Below, in pieces: positions 32,307 through 42,487 of a stretch of DNA of 64,000 nt; position 1 is the first letter of the stretch; each line of letters opens with the position of its first letter. The position numbers and the translations under genes are program-made. This DNA is from Macrothele yani. Its lineage: Eukaryota; Arthropoda; Arachnida; Araneae; Macrothelidae. Under the pieces are notes generated by a model, which saw nothing but the letters and a program-made list of their open reading frames with translations, searched no databases and had not been told where the DNA came from. The stretch lies in the NCBI GenBank assembly GCA_039090855.1, contig CM076991.1:101320021-101384020 (forward strand). The letters run 5' to 3'.

Positions 32307-32850
32307 TTAGTAAATAGAACGTCCACTTTTTATCGATATGACTGCAGTGACCTTTCTAGGTGGGCTACGGGTGGCCTAGTAGTCAACGTTCGTGACTGCC
32401 ACGAAGAAGACCTCAGGTTCGATCCCAGCAGGTACGAACGCTCGAACCACTAAATACCCGCCGTGCGTCGGATGGGCACGTTAAGCCGTCGGATCCCGGG
32501 TACTGGCCCCCCGGTAATAAATAAGGGCGTCTTCCTCCCCCTTTCTACCTCGCTTCCGTGTCACTTTCCTATCGGGCACTCTAGCCCAAATCTCCTAGCT
32601 TCCTATTTCTAAGGGTTGTTTAAGACCTGGGGTCAGATACTCCCTTCCTAAAATCCTCTACAGGTGAACTGATCTGACCTTTCTAGGCATGTTTTTCCAT
32701 GAGATGCCAGCAGGTCTGTACAGTAATTTCCCTTCATTTCCCCAGCAAAGTTGCTGCAAGAACTGACACAAATAGGAAGATCTTACCGGCAGACGTCAGA
32801 TTTGGGGTTTCAGCTTGTCCCACAGTTGTTCTATTGGATTCAGATCCGGG
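32307..32850 (-). pseudogene. Tc1-like transposase C-terminus, split by a SINE
   Basis: On the minus strand 32850-32800 reads PDLNPIEQLWDKLKPQI with the catalytic Glu, followed by a decayed LQQL block. The codons MPR (near 32687) are interrupted by a SINE of family B. On its other side the frame continues KVTAVISIKSGRSIY and a stop (32307). MPRKVTAVI...GRSIY matches the usual SMPRRVQAVI...GGPTKY end of Tc1 transposases. The upstream part is cut off by the hAT-like element that starts at 32854. Confidence 0.75.
32361..32674 (+). mobile_element. tRNA-derived SINE, family B (copy B1), full length
   Basis: The head has TGGCCTAGTAGTCAACG (A-box-like) and GGTTCGATCCC (B box). The body includes GGGCACGTTAAGCCGTCGGA, CACTTTCCTATCGGGCAC and TAAGACCTGGGGTCAGATAC. 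The 3' end is CTCTACAGGTGAACTGATC, not an A tail. A perfect 13-bp target duplication TGACCTTTCTAGG flanks it (32348-32360 and 32675-32687). The target is a Tc1 transposase C-terminus. Confidence 0.92.
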
Positions 32851-32853
32851 TGA

Positions 32854-33649
32854 CAGAGTTGGTAACGGGTCAAAAAAGTTTGAACTCGGACCCGACCCGG
32901 ATCTGTAACTGACCCAGCCCCGACCAGAAAAAATCTGCTTTGAATTATAATATCTATACCTATCTATATCTACATATATATCTATATATTGGGAGATCAT
33001 AAAGTCTCTCTGCAGGGAGTATCTTACGTAGATTATACGGAAACCAAACAAACGCATTATGGGAACGTATAATTTACTCACTTACAGAAAGTATTGAAAC
33101 TATGGTCCTTCATTTGCAAGACGTAACCTAATTGTTTTACACATGTTTTCAAATACATGTGTGGGCGTTAAAATGTCCTTCCGCAGTAATATTAAGGCTG
33201 TCCTACGAAATTTTGATGGCGCTATACAATCAACATTTTTGAATTACGTACCTGGTTGTATGTATAATTTCCGTTTTTTTTTTTTGTTTTCTTGATAACA
33301 TGTAAAGCTACAGAATATGTTTCACGGCAACACCGATTTTCACAAGCTTGTGATGAGTTGAAAGTTTCCAAAATGTGGATGTAGTTTTCATCATTGCCTC
33401 TCAGAAGGAAAGACACTCTTCCTTTAATTTGCATGACAAAACATTTTTAAGTCCGCGGGTACCAGTATCGAGTACAAAATTCCACAGTGTGCATTTTTCT
33501 CTGGAAAAAAAAATTTTTTTTTCTTTTTGCTTTTAAAAAAATTAACGGAAATAAACCGGGTCGAAATTGAGTCAGGAACACCTTGACCCGACCCATTTGA
33601 CCCACAAGAAATTGTCGACCCGTTGACCCGTGACCAGTTGCCATCTCTG
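32854..33649. mobile_element. hAT-like non-autonomous element with GGGTC-rich ends
   Basis: The left end is CAGAGTTGGTAACGGGTC. The reverse complement of the right end is CAGAGATGGCAACTGGTCAC. Many GACCCG/CGGGTC words lie close to both ends. The flanking 8-mers (CCGGGTGA, CCGGAAGC) agree at only five of eight bases. No transposase. A T run lies at 33273-33283. Confidence 0.45.
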
Positions 33650-33790
33650 CCGGAAGCCTACAGAGAAACACAAACATACCGGTGCCGAATGCTTTCCAAG
33701 TTAAGATGCACCAACAAGAGCTTATCACTGCTGCTTTTTGTCTTGACATGTACATCACCTCTGTAACACCTCCCTTGAGAAAGGCAAGGC
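33650..33790 (-). mobile_element. tRNA-like SINE, family D (copy D1), decayed
   Basis: The minus strand carries GGAAAGCATTCGGCACCGG and, upstream, TACAGAGGTGATGTACATGT. Both blocks recur in copy D2. The B box is hardly recognisable. Confidence 0.5.
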
Positions 33791-33959
33791 GGTGGCACGA
33801 AATCTCAGGTTTCGGGTCAGCCCCAAACCATGTTGGAAGTAAGTCTCTGTAGAAAAAGGAATTTTCGTTATTTCTACACGATGTGTGGAAGGAGCATCAC
33901 ACATTTTTCGAAGAACCCAATGGCCAGAAGATGCATTTTTTACGTCCGGACGCCAACAC

Positions 33960-34110
33960 AGTGAAACGCAAATACTGTAGGCAGCGAAACTCGAACACGT
34001 ATCTTTCTGCTACGGAGCCGAATGCTTTCCCAATTAAGCTACACGGACGAAGATCACCGCTGCAACTCTGCTGTATTGACATGTACGCCACCTCTGTAAT
34101 ACGTCACAAG
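33960..34110 (-). mobile_element. tRNA-like SINE, family D (copy D2)
   Basis: The minus strand has TGTAGCTTAATTGGGAAAGC (A-box region) and GTGTTCGAGTTTC (B-box-like), 40-odd bases apart as in a tRNA. It shares TGTACATGTCAAnACA-type and 'AAAGCATTCGGC' blocks with D1, which lies about 300 bp to the left in the same orientation. Confidence 0.6.
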
Positions 34111-34458
34111 CCGACTAATCCAACACTTGGAAGTCTTGCTCCTCAAACCTACAGTAGTTTGACTGATCTAGCAGTGTGGCAAGGAGCTCCATCTTGCTGA
34201 AGCAGGCAGGGAACTGCTACGAGATTTTACAATTAATCCGTTTCCAGGAATAGAAGGTAGTATTCAGCAAAGCGAGTACATAGTAAGCGTATAGGAACTC
34301 CAATGGAGATACTGAAACCCCGAAACCTCAGCGCCATCTGGCGGTGAGAGGGCAAACCAACATGGTCACATGACAGTCCTAAATCAGTAGGAACAGATTA
34401 CAGATATTTGGTTAGAAGTGCACGTTTTGAATGCGATCTGGTGAATTAGTATATCAAT
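34111..34458. other. Non-coding stretch
   Basis: It includes CAGCGCCATCTGGCGG at 34329-34344 (a CTCF-like word). No gene. Confidence 0.45.
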
Positions 34459-34581
34459 ATGGTGAAAAAACGCTGTCATTTTAAGGATTGTTCAATTACA
34501 GATGAGTACAAATTAAGCCGTTTTCGATTTCCAAAGCGAAAAGGTCGCCAAGTATTTCTTTGGTATTTATTTCTTTTGTAA
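34459..34581 (+). pseudogene. THAP-like zinc finger start (40 codons)
   Basis: The ORF from ATG 34459 reads MVKKRCHFKDCSITDEYKLS and then RFRFPKRKGRQVFLWYLFLL. THAP DNA-binding domains start with a Cys-x(2-4)-Cys pair close to the N-terminus, followed by a 'FPK' block and a Trp. Those elements are visible in order. The later C..H pair is not found after the stop. THAP domains occur in host regulators and in P-element transposases; given the surroundings a transposon origin is more likely. Too short to be certain. Confidence 0.35.
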
Positions 34582-35074
34582 GAGTTACTTGTCATTGTTG
34601 ACGAACTCACGTGGAGCTTGTGTGAAGCTGATAGTATGGAATCCTATGAGCTTATTTCGAGAAGCGAAGGTTGCTGAAGAAGTTTTGTCCGCAACAGGAA
34701 TAAATATTTTTCAAGAATCTAAAAGAATAATGAATAAAGTATAATAATTGTAATACACACGTGACCCTAGCTCCGGCTCAGCAGGCATGTGATTCCACAA
34801 TGCATTGCGCGCATTCTGTTTTACCTCCTGGCCGCTGCTTCAATTGGCGCTGCAAGCGGAGAATTCTTGAATCTCGAGGCTCTCGTTTTTAACGTTAAGT
34901 TCCCGCGCTTACTCTTGTACTCGCTTTGGTATTCAGCAGTAGATATCCCCTTTTCAGTCAGAGTGGCGAAACGACGTCTATAAGACGCTACCTATCTGGA
35001 TGGCAATAAGTATTAGCAGGTGTTAGTACGTTGGCTATGTGTTTAATTATTATATGGTTTTAGTGGCCTACGCA
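34582..35074. other. Non-coding stretch
   Basis: The open frame 34789-34983 has no motif. Nothing else recognised. Confidence 0.45.
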
Positions 35075-35357
35075 CACTGTTAAAAATTTTGTGGTAGATT
35101 GCACCAAAAAGTGGTGCTACTCCAGATGCACAACTTTCCGAGAAAAGATACACCATTGTGTGGTGCAAACAAAACCCAACAACATAGTGCAGCCTTGCAC
35201 CATAATGTAGAGCAGCCTTGTACTATAACATAGGGCAAAGTTGAACCATGTTGCTGGGTTTTGTTTGCACCACAGAATGGTGTATCTTTCTTAGAAAGTG
35301 GTGCAGCTGGAGTAGCACCACTTTTTGGTGCAACCTACCACAAAACTTTTAACAGTG
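35075..35357. mobile_element. Palindromic MITE, 283 bp
   Basis: Nearly the whole element is an inverted repeat. The left arm from CACTGTTAAAAATTTTGTGG and the reverse complement of the right arm agree at about nine of ten positions over roughly 115-125 bp. Shared blocks are GCACCAAAAAGTGGTGCTAC and GGTGCAAACAAAACCCA. It would fold into a long hairpin. No coding capacity. Flanks give no clear target duplication. Confidence 0.88.
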
Positions 35358-35495
35358 CAGCAATTAGTACATTGTGATCCGAAGGCGATGTCCGAGGGCT
35401 GAATGATTTTATTGCTCTTGGAGCTGAGAAAGCACAGGCTGGGAGGTGAGACAGAAAAGATGAACATGCCAGGATCTGAGTAGGACACACGGGGA

Positions 35496-36040
35496 TTTTT
35501 TTTTAATGGAGGTTTAACGATTACCGTGAGCAACTCAGTGTGCTATAAGCATATGATCATATGTAGAGGATTTTAGGAAGGGAGTGTCTGACCCCAGGTC
35601 TTAAACAACCCTTAGAAATAGGAAGCTTGGAGATTTGGGCTAGAGTGCCCGATAGGAAAGTGACACGGAAGCGAGGTAGAAAGGGGAAGGAAGACGCCCT
35701 TATTTATTACCGGGGGGCTAGTACCCGGAGTCCGACGGCTTAACGTGCCCATCAGACGCACGGCGGATATTTAGTGAATCGAGCGTTCGTACCTGCTGGG
35801 ATCGAACCTAAGGTCCTTTCCGTGGCAGTTACGAACGTTGCCCACTAATCCACCTGCGGCCCGTGGGCCATAAGCAGTCGCCCGTCCCTAATTTAGGGCC
35901 ACTGGTTCCAGGGAAGGGAGAGAGAGCCAGTGCCGTAAAGACAAACACAACATCCATGCCTCCCTGGAGTCGAACCCGGACCCATCTCGGACGAATGCTC
36001 AGAAGCCAGCGCTTTGACCACTGCGCCACCGGGTCGGCAG
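35496..36040 (-). mobile_element. SINE family A (copy A3), split by a family-B SINE
   Basis: The 3' end lies at 35496-35551 (AACGATTACCGTGAGCAACT) and the rest at 35863-36040. The rest has TAAGCAGTCGCCCGTCCC, GTCGAACCCGGAC (B box complement) and CACTGCGCCACCGGG (A box complement). Without the insert it would be about 235 bp and match the other family-A copies. Confidence 0.9.
35552..35862 (-). mobile_element. SINE family B (copy B2), full length, inside A3
   Basis: It matches B1 over its length on the minus strand (AGTGTCTGACCCCAGGTCTT, CACGGAAGCGAGGTAGAAAG, CCGACGGCTTAACGTGCCCA, GGGATCGAACC). It is flanked by a 14-bp duplication of SINE A, GTGTGCTATAAGCA (35538-35551) and GTGGGCCATAAGCA (35863-35876), with two changes. 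Its tail contains TATGATCATA. Confidence 0.92.
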
Positions 36041-36354
36041 GAGTTTTAAGCAGAGCTGTTTTGAAGACGAGAGAGAATCGGTCAGCGAATTGGAGAAGAC
36101 GTGAGAGAAATGGCTTCCGAGCTGGAAAGCGTGGGTGATAAGAAAATGAAATACAGGAGAAAATAGGTAGAACGTGCAATTGACATGTAGAAAGTGAAAA
36201 AACAACAGTTAATTCAACAATCAAGAAAATATCAGGACAAACCAGTAATGAGAATCAGATGTAATAAATAATATACTCAATATCGCAAATGCTATTAATA
36301 CTTTCTTCACGAGCTGTAATTAGGTTTAAGTATAGAACTCGAACGGGAAGTGTG
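36041..36354. other. Non-coding stretch
   Basis: Nothing recognised. Confidence 0.45.
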
Positions 36355-36520
36355 AAATGGGGAGAGAGAGAGGTATGGGGGCGGAAAAGAAGTCCTTATT
36401 TTAAAGCAGAGGGCCAGTACCCAGGGTACGACGGCTTAACGTGCGCATCCGACGCACGGTACATACTTAGTGATTCGAACTTCCTAACCTACCTGGTGTC
36501 GAACCGCCGTTAGTAGGCAG
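36355..36520 (-). mobile_element. SINE family B fragment (copy B3)
   Basis: GTACGACGGCTTAACGTGCG and CCGACGCACGGTACATACTT match the middle and head of B1/B2. The head is decayed (GTGTCGAACC in place of GGATCGAACC) and the 3' third is missing. Confidence 0.75.
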
Positions 36521-37972
36521 GAAAGAGGACTGTCATGGGTGCCAATGCTTCGCTTTCTGTATAGCGCCAAACACACCGCGCGTGCGCATCTAGTTCAGAA
36601 AATTCACTTTATATAATGTCAGAATGCTTTTGTCTATGATATCACCGGATAATGAAGTGATATTTGTGTATGTTCCGAGATATTATAAAACTATTAGTTT
36701 GGAATTTGTACCACATTAATCTACGTTGTTATTTAGAATCTAAAATCCGGGGCAGCTTAGAAGAAATTAAATGCTCAGGAAAGTAAAAGGGTACGTTAAA
36801 TACGCCATCAATAATCTGATATGTTTTGATTTTAATAAAAACCATTTAGAGCGCCTTAATGGGACACGCAGTCATTTGAGCTGAGATTATATCCAAAGTT
36901 GTTTTTTCTGATCCACGTCACACAATTAACTCTTTTCTACGAGAATTTGACGAATTAAGCGTGCCAACAACTTGTCAGAAACTGAATGTAAAACCTACTG
37001 TCACGATAAAATTTAGCAAATTAACGCAAATTATGAAGACAAAAAAATCTGAAATAATTTACGAACATAATATAACCCTTGTTAGTCAGATATACATGTT
37101 CTCATTTTTTTTATTATTCGCTATTTTATTTTTTATTTTTTGTTTTCACATTCAAAACAGGATGCTATTTTTAACAAACAAATAGAAATAAAAGTAAAAA
37201 GTCCTTGCATACGTGTGAGGGAAATGCTGCAAAAAAATATACAAGATCCATTTTACATAGGAATTGCATTTCTCCCCTTAAGAACATAGGATTATCTGTG
37301 TGTTTTAATGTTCAAAGCACACCGAAAATTTTTCGGGGTATGGGAATAATTAAATTTACTTCTGATTAAGTTTAATAAAACTATGATGACATTTTTAAAG
37401 TTTCGCGTCGTGGTGAAGTCGCGCGGAATCAACTCTCCTTGAGCTATCACTCGTAAATATTAAAAGCTTATGGTATCTGCTGAAATATTTAAAAAATCGT
37501 TTTCGCATGGAATAACCCGTTTTCCCCGTATTGCAACGTAATTAAATTTTCTCGGAAAAGAAGAAAAAGTTATTATTCGTCGGTATGGCAAATAGCAAGC
37601 ATGTTCTGCTCCTGTTTAGAAAAACAAAACAAAAAGAAAACGATGTGCGTTATGAAACACGTAGATATTTAATGAAGTTTTGAACTAAAGCAGAGTTACA
37701 TAATGAGAACAGTATATTCTGCGTTTAGATTACCGTCTCGGAATTGATGTTGCCGAGCAAACCAGAAAGCTTGAGATCGAAATATTTTGTACGAAGAAGT
37801 GCCTCTTCTCAGATTATCAGGAACATACCCATCAACGATAAAAAAAATCGTACATACATATTGCCAGGCCGTGAGTAAGATACCCTGGGACCCAGGGACA
37901 GGAAAACGGTGAGGGCCCTATCAAAACAAAATATTTTACCAGTGTATAGCACTACAGAGTCTATGTAAGATA
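36521..37972. other. Gene-free stretch
   Basis: AT-rich. The open frames (for example 36961-37185) have no motif. Confidence 0.5.
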
Positions 37973-37999
37973 CACACAGAAGAGCCAAAATATTAGGGG

Positions 38000-38885
38000 T
38001 ATGCAAAGATTTCCGCCGCTCCCGCCAGCGGGCGCTGTAGGGGTCTAAATGGCCGGCGACCGGTGCTGTCAGTTCGTATATGAAGCCAAGCATGGCGCTC
38101 GATAAAGTGCATTTGCAGCACTGTTTGTTATTCACGTTTAACCTAGGAAAACGTGCGAGTGAAGCATACGGTTCAATATGTCAGGCGGCAAGCAAAACGG
38201 TTATGGGTGAGCGGACGTGTCGAGAATGATTTTCCAGGTTTAAGAAAGGTGATCTAAGCTTGGAAGACAAGCCACGTGCAGGTAGACCGCAGGAACTCGC
38301 AGACGAGGAGCTGGAATCGTTGTTGCAAGATGATGCAACGCAACCGACCACGCAACTGGCGAAACGTTTGAAAGTGGCTCAATCGACGGGTGGTACGGCA
38401 TCTGCAGGCCTTGATGAAGATCCAGAAGATTGGTAAGTGGGTTCCGCATACTTTAACGGAGCATAATATTGGTCAACAATTGGGAATATGCATGTCCTTG
38501 CTGAAGAGGTTTCAAGGGAAGAATTTCTTGTGGAAAGTTGTCACCGGGGATGAAAAATGGGTCTACTGCGACAACCCAGTACGCTAGCGAACCTGGGTAG
38601 ACCCAGGCTAGCCATCAACATCCACTGCAAAACACGATATCTACGAGAAAAAAAAAAAAAGGTGCTGTTGTGTGTGTGGTTGGATATGCACGGAGTGCTG
38701 TACTTCGAACTGTTGAAACGGGGCGAAACAATCACTGCACAACGATATAGCGATCAGTTGGTGAAACTGAAAGAAGCAATCGAGCAAAAACGCCCATGGA
38801 CAGGTAAAGGACGCCGCCCAGTCATCCTGTTACACGATAATGCCAGAAGACCCCATGTCGGTGCCACCACGAAATCAACCTCTTG
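38000..38885 (+). pseudogene. mariner transposase, 3'-truncated
   Basis: From ATG 38092 the frame reads MALDKVHLQHCLLFTFNLGK and CQAASKTVMGERTCRE, a stop in place of Trp, then FSRFKKGDLSLEDKPRAGRP, the paired-type DNA-binding region of mariner. A one-base insertion near 38383 shifts the frame to VRHLQALMKIQKIGKWVPHT and [14 protein letters not shown] with the first catalytic Asp. Two stops and a further shift at an A run (38648-38660) lead to [19 protein letters not shown] and [13 protein letters not shown] with the second Asp. The sequence then stops matching, so the third Asp is missing. It differs from the mariner at 59571-60850. Non-functional. Confidence 0.88.
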
Positions 38886-39010
38886 AACAGTTACACTTTT
38901 AAAATTCAGTCTGTGATTTTACAAAAACATCCAGAGCAATTTTATTTCCAAACGTTTATAAAAAGAATGAGCAATTAGCTGGGTTACTGAAATAAAGAAC
39001 AAAAAGCGCA

Positions 39011-39042
<32 letters not shown>

Positions 39043-39350
39043 TAATAATTAGATAAATAAAGGCGCCAGAGACTATACGTTTCTGCTGCCAATCCAGTCT
39101 CTTTTCCAAATGAAAAATATTGAATACGGGAAAAAAATTTACTTATCTTGTTATTTATTAATTTTTTGGAAATAAATCGGTTTGGTCTCATCTTATGAGA
39201 CTAAAGCGATTATTTAATTAAACAGGACGAAAAATACTGGGTGGGCACTGCCCCTCCCCCTTCTTAGTAAAATTATTAGAGGGGCAAGATTAACCTTGCC
39301 CGCCTATAGTCGGCGTTCCGATCTACAGGGGGGGGGGGAGTCAACCACGT
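38886..39350. other. Non-coding filler inside the Tc1-like element
   Basis: It holds an (AAT)n run at about 39013-39045, a G run at 39328-39338 and the repeat end at 39265-39325. No transposase similarity. Confidence 0.45.
39265..39325. repeat. Dispersed repeat end with short palindrome, copy 2
   Basis: TAGTAAAATTATTAGAGGGG, then CAAGATTAACCTTGCCCGCC, then TATAGTCGGCG. It is related to 15830-15900 in the same orientation. Confidence 0.4.
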
Positions 39351-39488
39351 AACTTACAAGAGTTAAAGGATTTTCTGGTAACGTGTTCGTACCAGATACC
39401 ACAATACACTTTTTCAAATCTTGTAGCGTAAATACCTCGCCGGGTAAGAGCTCTTTCGGCGACACGTGGAGAACAAACATCATATTAG
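39351..39488 (+). pseudogene. Tc1-like transposase C-terminus
   Basis: The frame reads NLQELKDFLVTCSYQIPQYT, FSNLVA, a stop, then IPRRVRALSATRGEQTSY and a stop. It fits the usual Tc1 ending (...QIPQ...LVESMPRRVRAL...RGGPTSY). The opposite strand is also open for 73 codons, but that frame is only the antisense of this one. Confidence 0.7.
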
Positions 39489-39529
39489 GGAGGTGGTCAT
39501 AATGTTTTGGCTCTTCGGTGTACATATTA

Positions 39530-39886
39530 TGCTAATATGTATATATATTTCCTACTTGTGTTTCGTTCTAATCAATTTTTGTATTAGATGAGAGAGCTGT
39601 TTCAAATTTCATCCTATGCAACAAAATAGATTTAACACGGCTAGAAAAATCTTACTTAAAAAAAAAAAAAAAAAAAGCTTCGTCCTTGTATTTTGCTAAT
39701 GTAGCCTGTTTCGGTATTACTACAATTATTGGTATTTCTGAAATACGTCCAACTGATAATTGTGCAATGTGTGGTTATGTGTGTTGGCAGCAAATATGCG
39801 TATGCATAGGGTCTAAGTGTAGAAAAACGGAACTGACTTCACAATCGTTTCTTAATTAGAAGTGTCGATAGCATTCTGCTTGCATG
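39530..39886. other. Non-coding stretch
   Basis: A long A run at about 39658-39676. Nothing else recognised. Confidence 0.45.
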
Positions 39887-40794
39887 TCATCATCAGCATC
39901 ATTGTCAAGCATTATCAATCCACTGCTGGATGAAGGTCTCCTCAAGTCCCTTCCACAACGGTCTGTCTTGTGCCAGTCTCCTCCATGTCACTCCCGCATA
40001 CTTTCGAATTTCATCCACCCATCTCCCATGTGGTCTTCTTCTGGGTAGTTTCCTGTCCCTTGGAATCCAGTCAAAAATTTCAGCTGTCTATCGATGGTCT
40101 GCCCTTCTGGCAATATGTCCAGCACATTGCCATTTCAGGGATTTAACTCTGATCATGATGTCTTCCACTCTAGTCATTTTCCTTATCCACGAGTTCCTCT
40201 TCTTATCTTTCCTGGTTACACCAAGCATGCATATATATCTTCATGCTTCTTTGAGTTGTCTGCAGTCTTTGTATGTCTTTTTTAGTTAAGGTCCACGTAT
40301 CTGCACCATATGTAAGCACTGAAACGATGCATTGATCGAACACTTTTCTTTAAGACATAATGGCATATTGCTCTTGAAAATTATACTGCTTCTTCCAAAA
40401 GTTCTCCAGGCAAGTTTTATACGCTGATTAATTTCTTCATCAATGTGACCTTCACTTGATATCTGTTGTCCAAGATAAATGTAGGTATTGGTTATCTCCA
40501 ACTTTTCCCCATCAATCGATAAATCTTCATTTCTTGTAAAAGCATTATACATCATTTTTGTCTTCTGAAAGTTCATTTTTAATCCCACTTCTTTACTCTT
40601 GTCAGCAAGTTCCTGGATCATACTCTGCAGCTCTGATGGGGTAGTTGCAAAAATGACTACGTCATCAGCGAAACGAAGGTGAGTTAGATAATCTCCATTA
40701 ATCTGTATCCCTTTGTTTTCCCAGCTCAGCGATTGAAACACGTTTTCCAATGTGGCATTAAAGAGGTTAGGAGATATAATGTCACCTTGTCTCA
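39887..40794 (-). mobile_element. RTE-like LINE, 5'-truncated (copy R4)
   Basis: It reads leftwards from 40794 with ILENVFQSLSWENKGIQING-type sequence, LRFADDVVIFATTPSELQSM (catalytic FADD), YIYLGQQISSEGHIDEEINQ and RTFGRSSIIFKSNMPLCL. A one-base loss in a T run near 40348 shifts the frame before PVLTYGA. The C-terminal region and a short ATG-type tail follow to 39887. DNA similarity to R3 is high over the whole length. The 5' border coincides with the foldback repeat at 40795. Confidence 0.9.
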
Positions 40795-40939
40795 GACATA
40801 AATCAAGCTGTTCTTTGAATAACCATGTAGCATACTCGAGCGCAAATCGGGAGATGCGGGTTCGATTCTCGTTCTAGGGCGATTAACTTTTCAAAAATCT
40901 GTGGTTATGTTACATGGAAAGAACAGCTTGATTTATGTC
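40795..40939. repeat. Foldback repeat with tRNA-like core (2)
   Basis: The left arm GACATAAATCAAGCTGTTCT and the right arm are inverted copies, and each also carries a CCATGTA-type word. The loop on the plus strand contains ATGTAGCATACTCGAGCG (A-box-like) and GCGGGTTCGATTCTCG (good B box). It has the same architecture as 26272-26502 but different arms and core. Confidence 0.7.
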
Positions 40940-42487
40940 TATGTTAATTATTCCATGTGTTTCCAACGTGATATTCTGCCTGTATGTTGATTAATATAAA
41001 CAATTTGATTACTTTAATTTGAAGAACGTCAACACTGATCCTCCTGCCTTTGATTTGTTTCAACGGTGTAAAAAAAAAAAGGGGGGGGAGGGGGTGAATA
41101 CAAAATTTGTTCCATAAGTCCCCGTATTTTTTATCAGAATCGCAACTGAATCATACCGTACAAATAATGATTGCTTAAAGATATTCAAATATCAACAGAA
41201 CGAATACTTTTCCTTTCTTTCTTTTTATTTTTTTATTGTACACGAGGGACTTTAGGTTTTGGCAAAGATCTTCACGCAATGAGTTTTTATACAAAAAAAA
41301 AAAAAAAAAAAAAAAAGGCTGGCGTGAAGTTGAACGTTAATCAATTTGGCAACAGAATATCATTATCTAGAGTTCCACCTTTACATATTTTTGAGCACAT
41401 CAAAACAAATCATAATAAGAATGATTTGGGGTGGGGGGTTAACGACCCTCTTGAGCATCTAAAGCTATATAAAGTGTCACCAATCTCGAATTTAGAGGGA
41501 TGAGAGAGAACCAGCGCACGAAGTACAAAAAACAAAACAAAAAAAAACACATTTAAATTCAGAAAGAGAAAGAAAAGACATTCAATTTAGAAAGAGAAAG
41601 AAGATAAAAAATTACATCAGTTACACGGGGGTAGAGAGGCACGGGTCTTTAAAAAACATTTCCATAAATTTCTTAATGAATGATAACAAATTTTAGATTT
41701 TCACAAAACACATCGCAACTGAAATCTGAGGTCCACTTATCACAACCACACAGACCAGAAATCAAATTCACGTAAAAAAGAAAAGGTTTTTTAATCTGGA
41801 ATTTTTTTTTCTTTAAATCTTGACTTTACTGTATCACTGACTGTTACAGAGGCTATGACTTACCGCAGATTCAAGTTAATTATTCTTATGTAATCATGCA
41901 ATTTCTTCGGCACCACAAAAATGTCGCAACGACCAATTCTTTTATTTATTCCTTACCATTCGGCAGTCTTCTTTTTCTTTAAGTTTACAGCTGCTTTGCT
42001 GCTGACGGCTTCTTTCTTTTTTCCACAGATTGTTTCAGTAATGCGGAATGTTCAAACAAACATGAAAATTTCCTCAAAAAACACTACGTCTCTTTTTAGA
42101 ATTTTAAAACCCAGTAATCTGAGAATGGACTCAGATAATCTTGCAATCAATTCAAACTTTTTTTTCAAATCGCTTTTTTTTAAGGTAGGTTATTACAACA
42201 TACGTTTGTCCATGCGGCTGTCCGTCTGCTCGTGTACCATACTCTTGCAAATAAATATCAGTCATACTTGTAAAATTATTTGTCATTGAAAATCTTGAAA
42301 GGATGCAGATCCATATATTTTAGTCCCTTTACCATGAGCAACCGTAGATGCTGCTGAATTGAAATTGCATTTCATTCCATATCACTGCTTCCAAAAATCT
42401 GAACGAAATAAAAAAATATTTTATTCTTCTAATACCGTTTACAACGAAGACGATTTTGCGCTTTCTTCAGTCCTTTTAGCAAGCCTT
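40940..42487. other. Gene-free stretch
   Basis: Long A runs (41071-41082, 41294-41316). A pair of AAAGAGAAAGAAnA repeats lies near 41560-41610. No coding signal. Confidence 0.5.

Larger units (their letters stand above)
37973..39520 (+). mobile_element. Tc1-like element, interrupted by a mariner
   Basis: The left end is CACACAGAAGAGCCAAAATA and the inward right end is CACCGAAGAGCCAAAACATT, each flanked by TA (37971-37972, 39521-39522). The transposase C-terminus lies at the right (39351-39488). The left inverted repeat is broken at a TATTA by the start of a mariner element. The middle of the Tc1 gene is not readable, so material was also lost. Confidence 0.55.

Noticed and set aside
39304..39525. 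73-codon minus-strand ORF with KCIVVSGTNTLPENPL
   Set aside because: It is the antisense of a Tc1 transposase C-terminus and begins inside the terminal inverted repeat.
40166..40285. Plus-strand ORF with FHSSHFPYPRVP
   Set aside because: Antisense of the RTE C-terminal region; the same antisense frame appears at 53457-53824.
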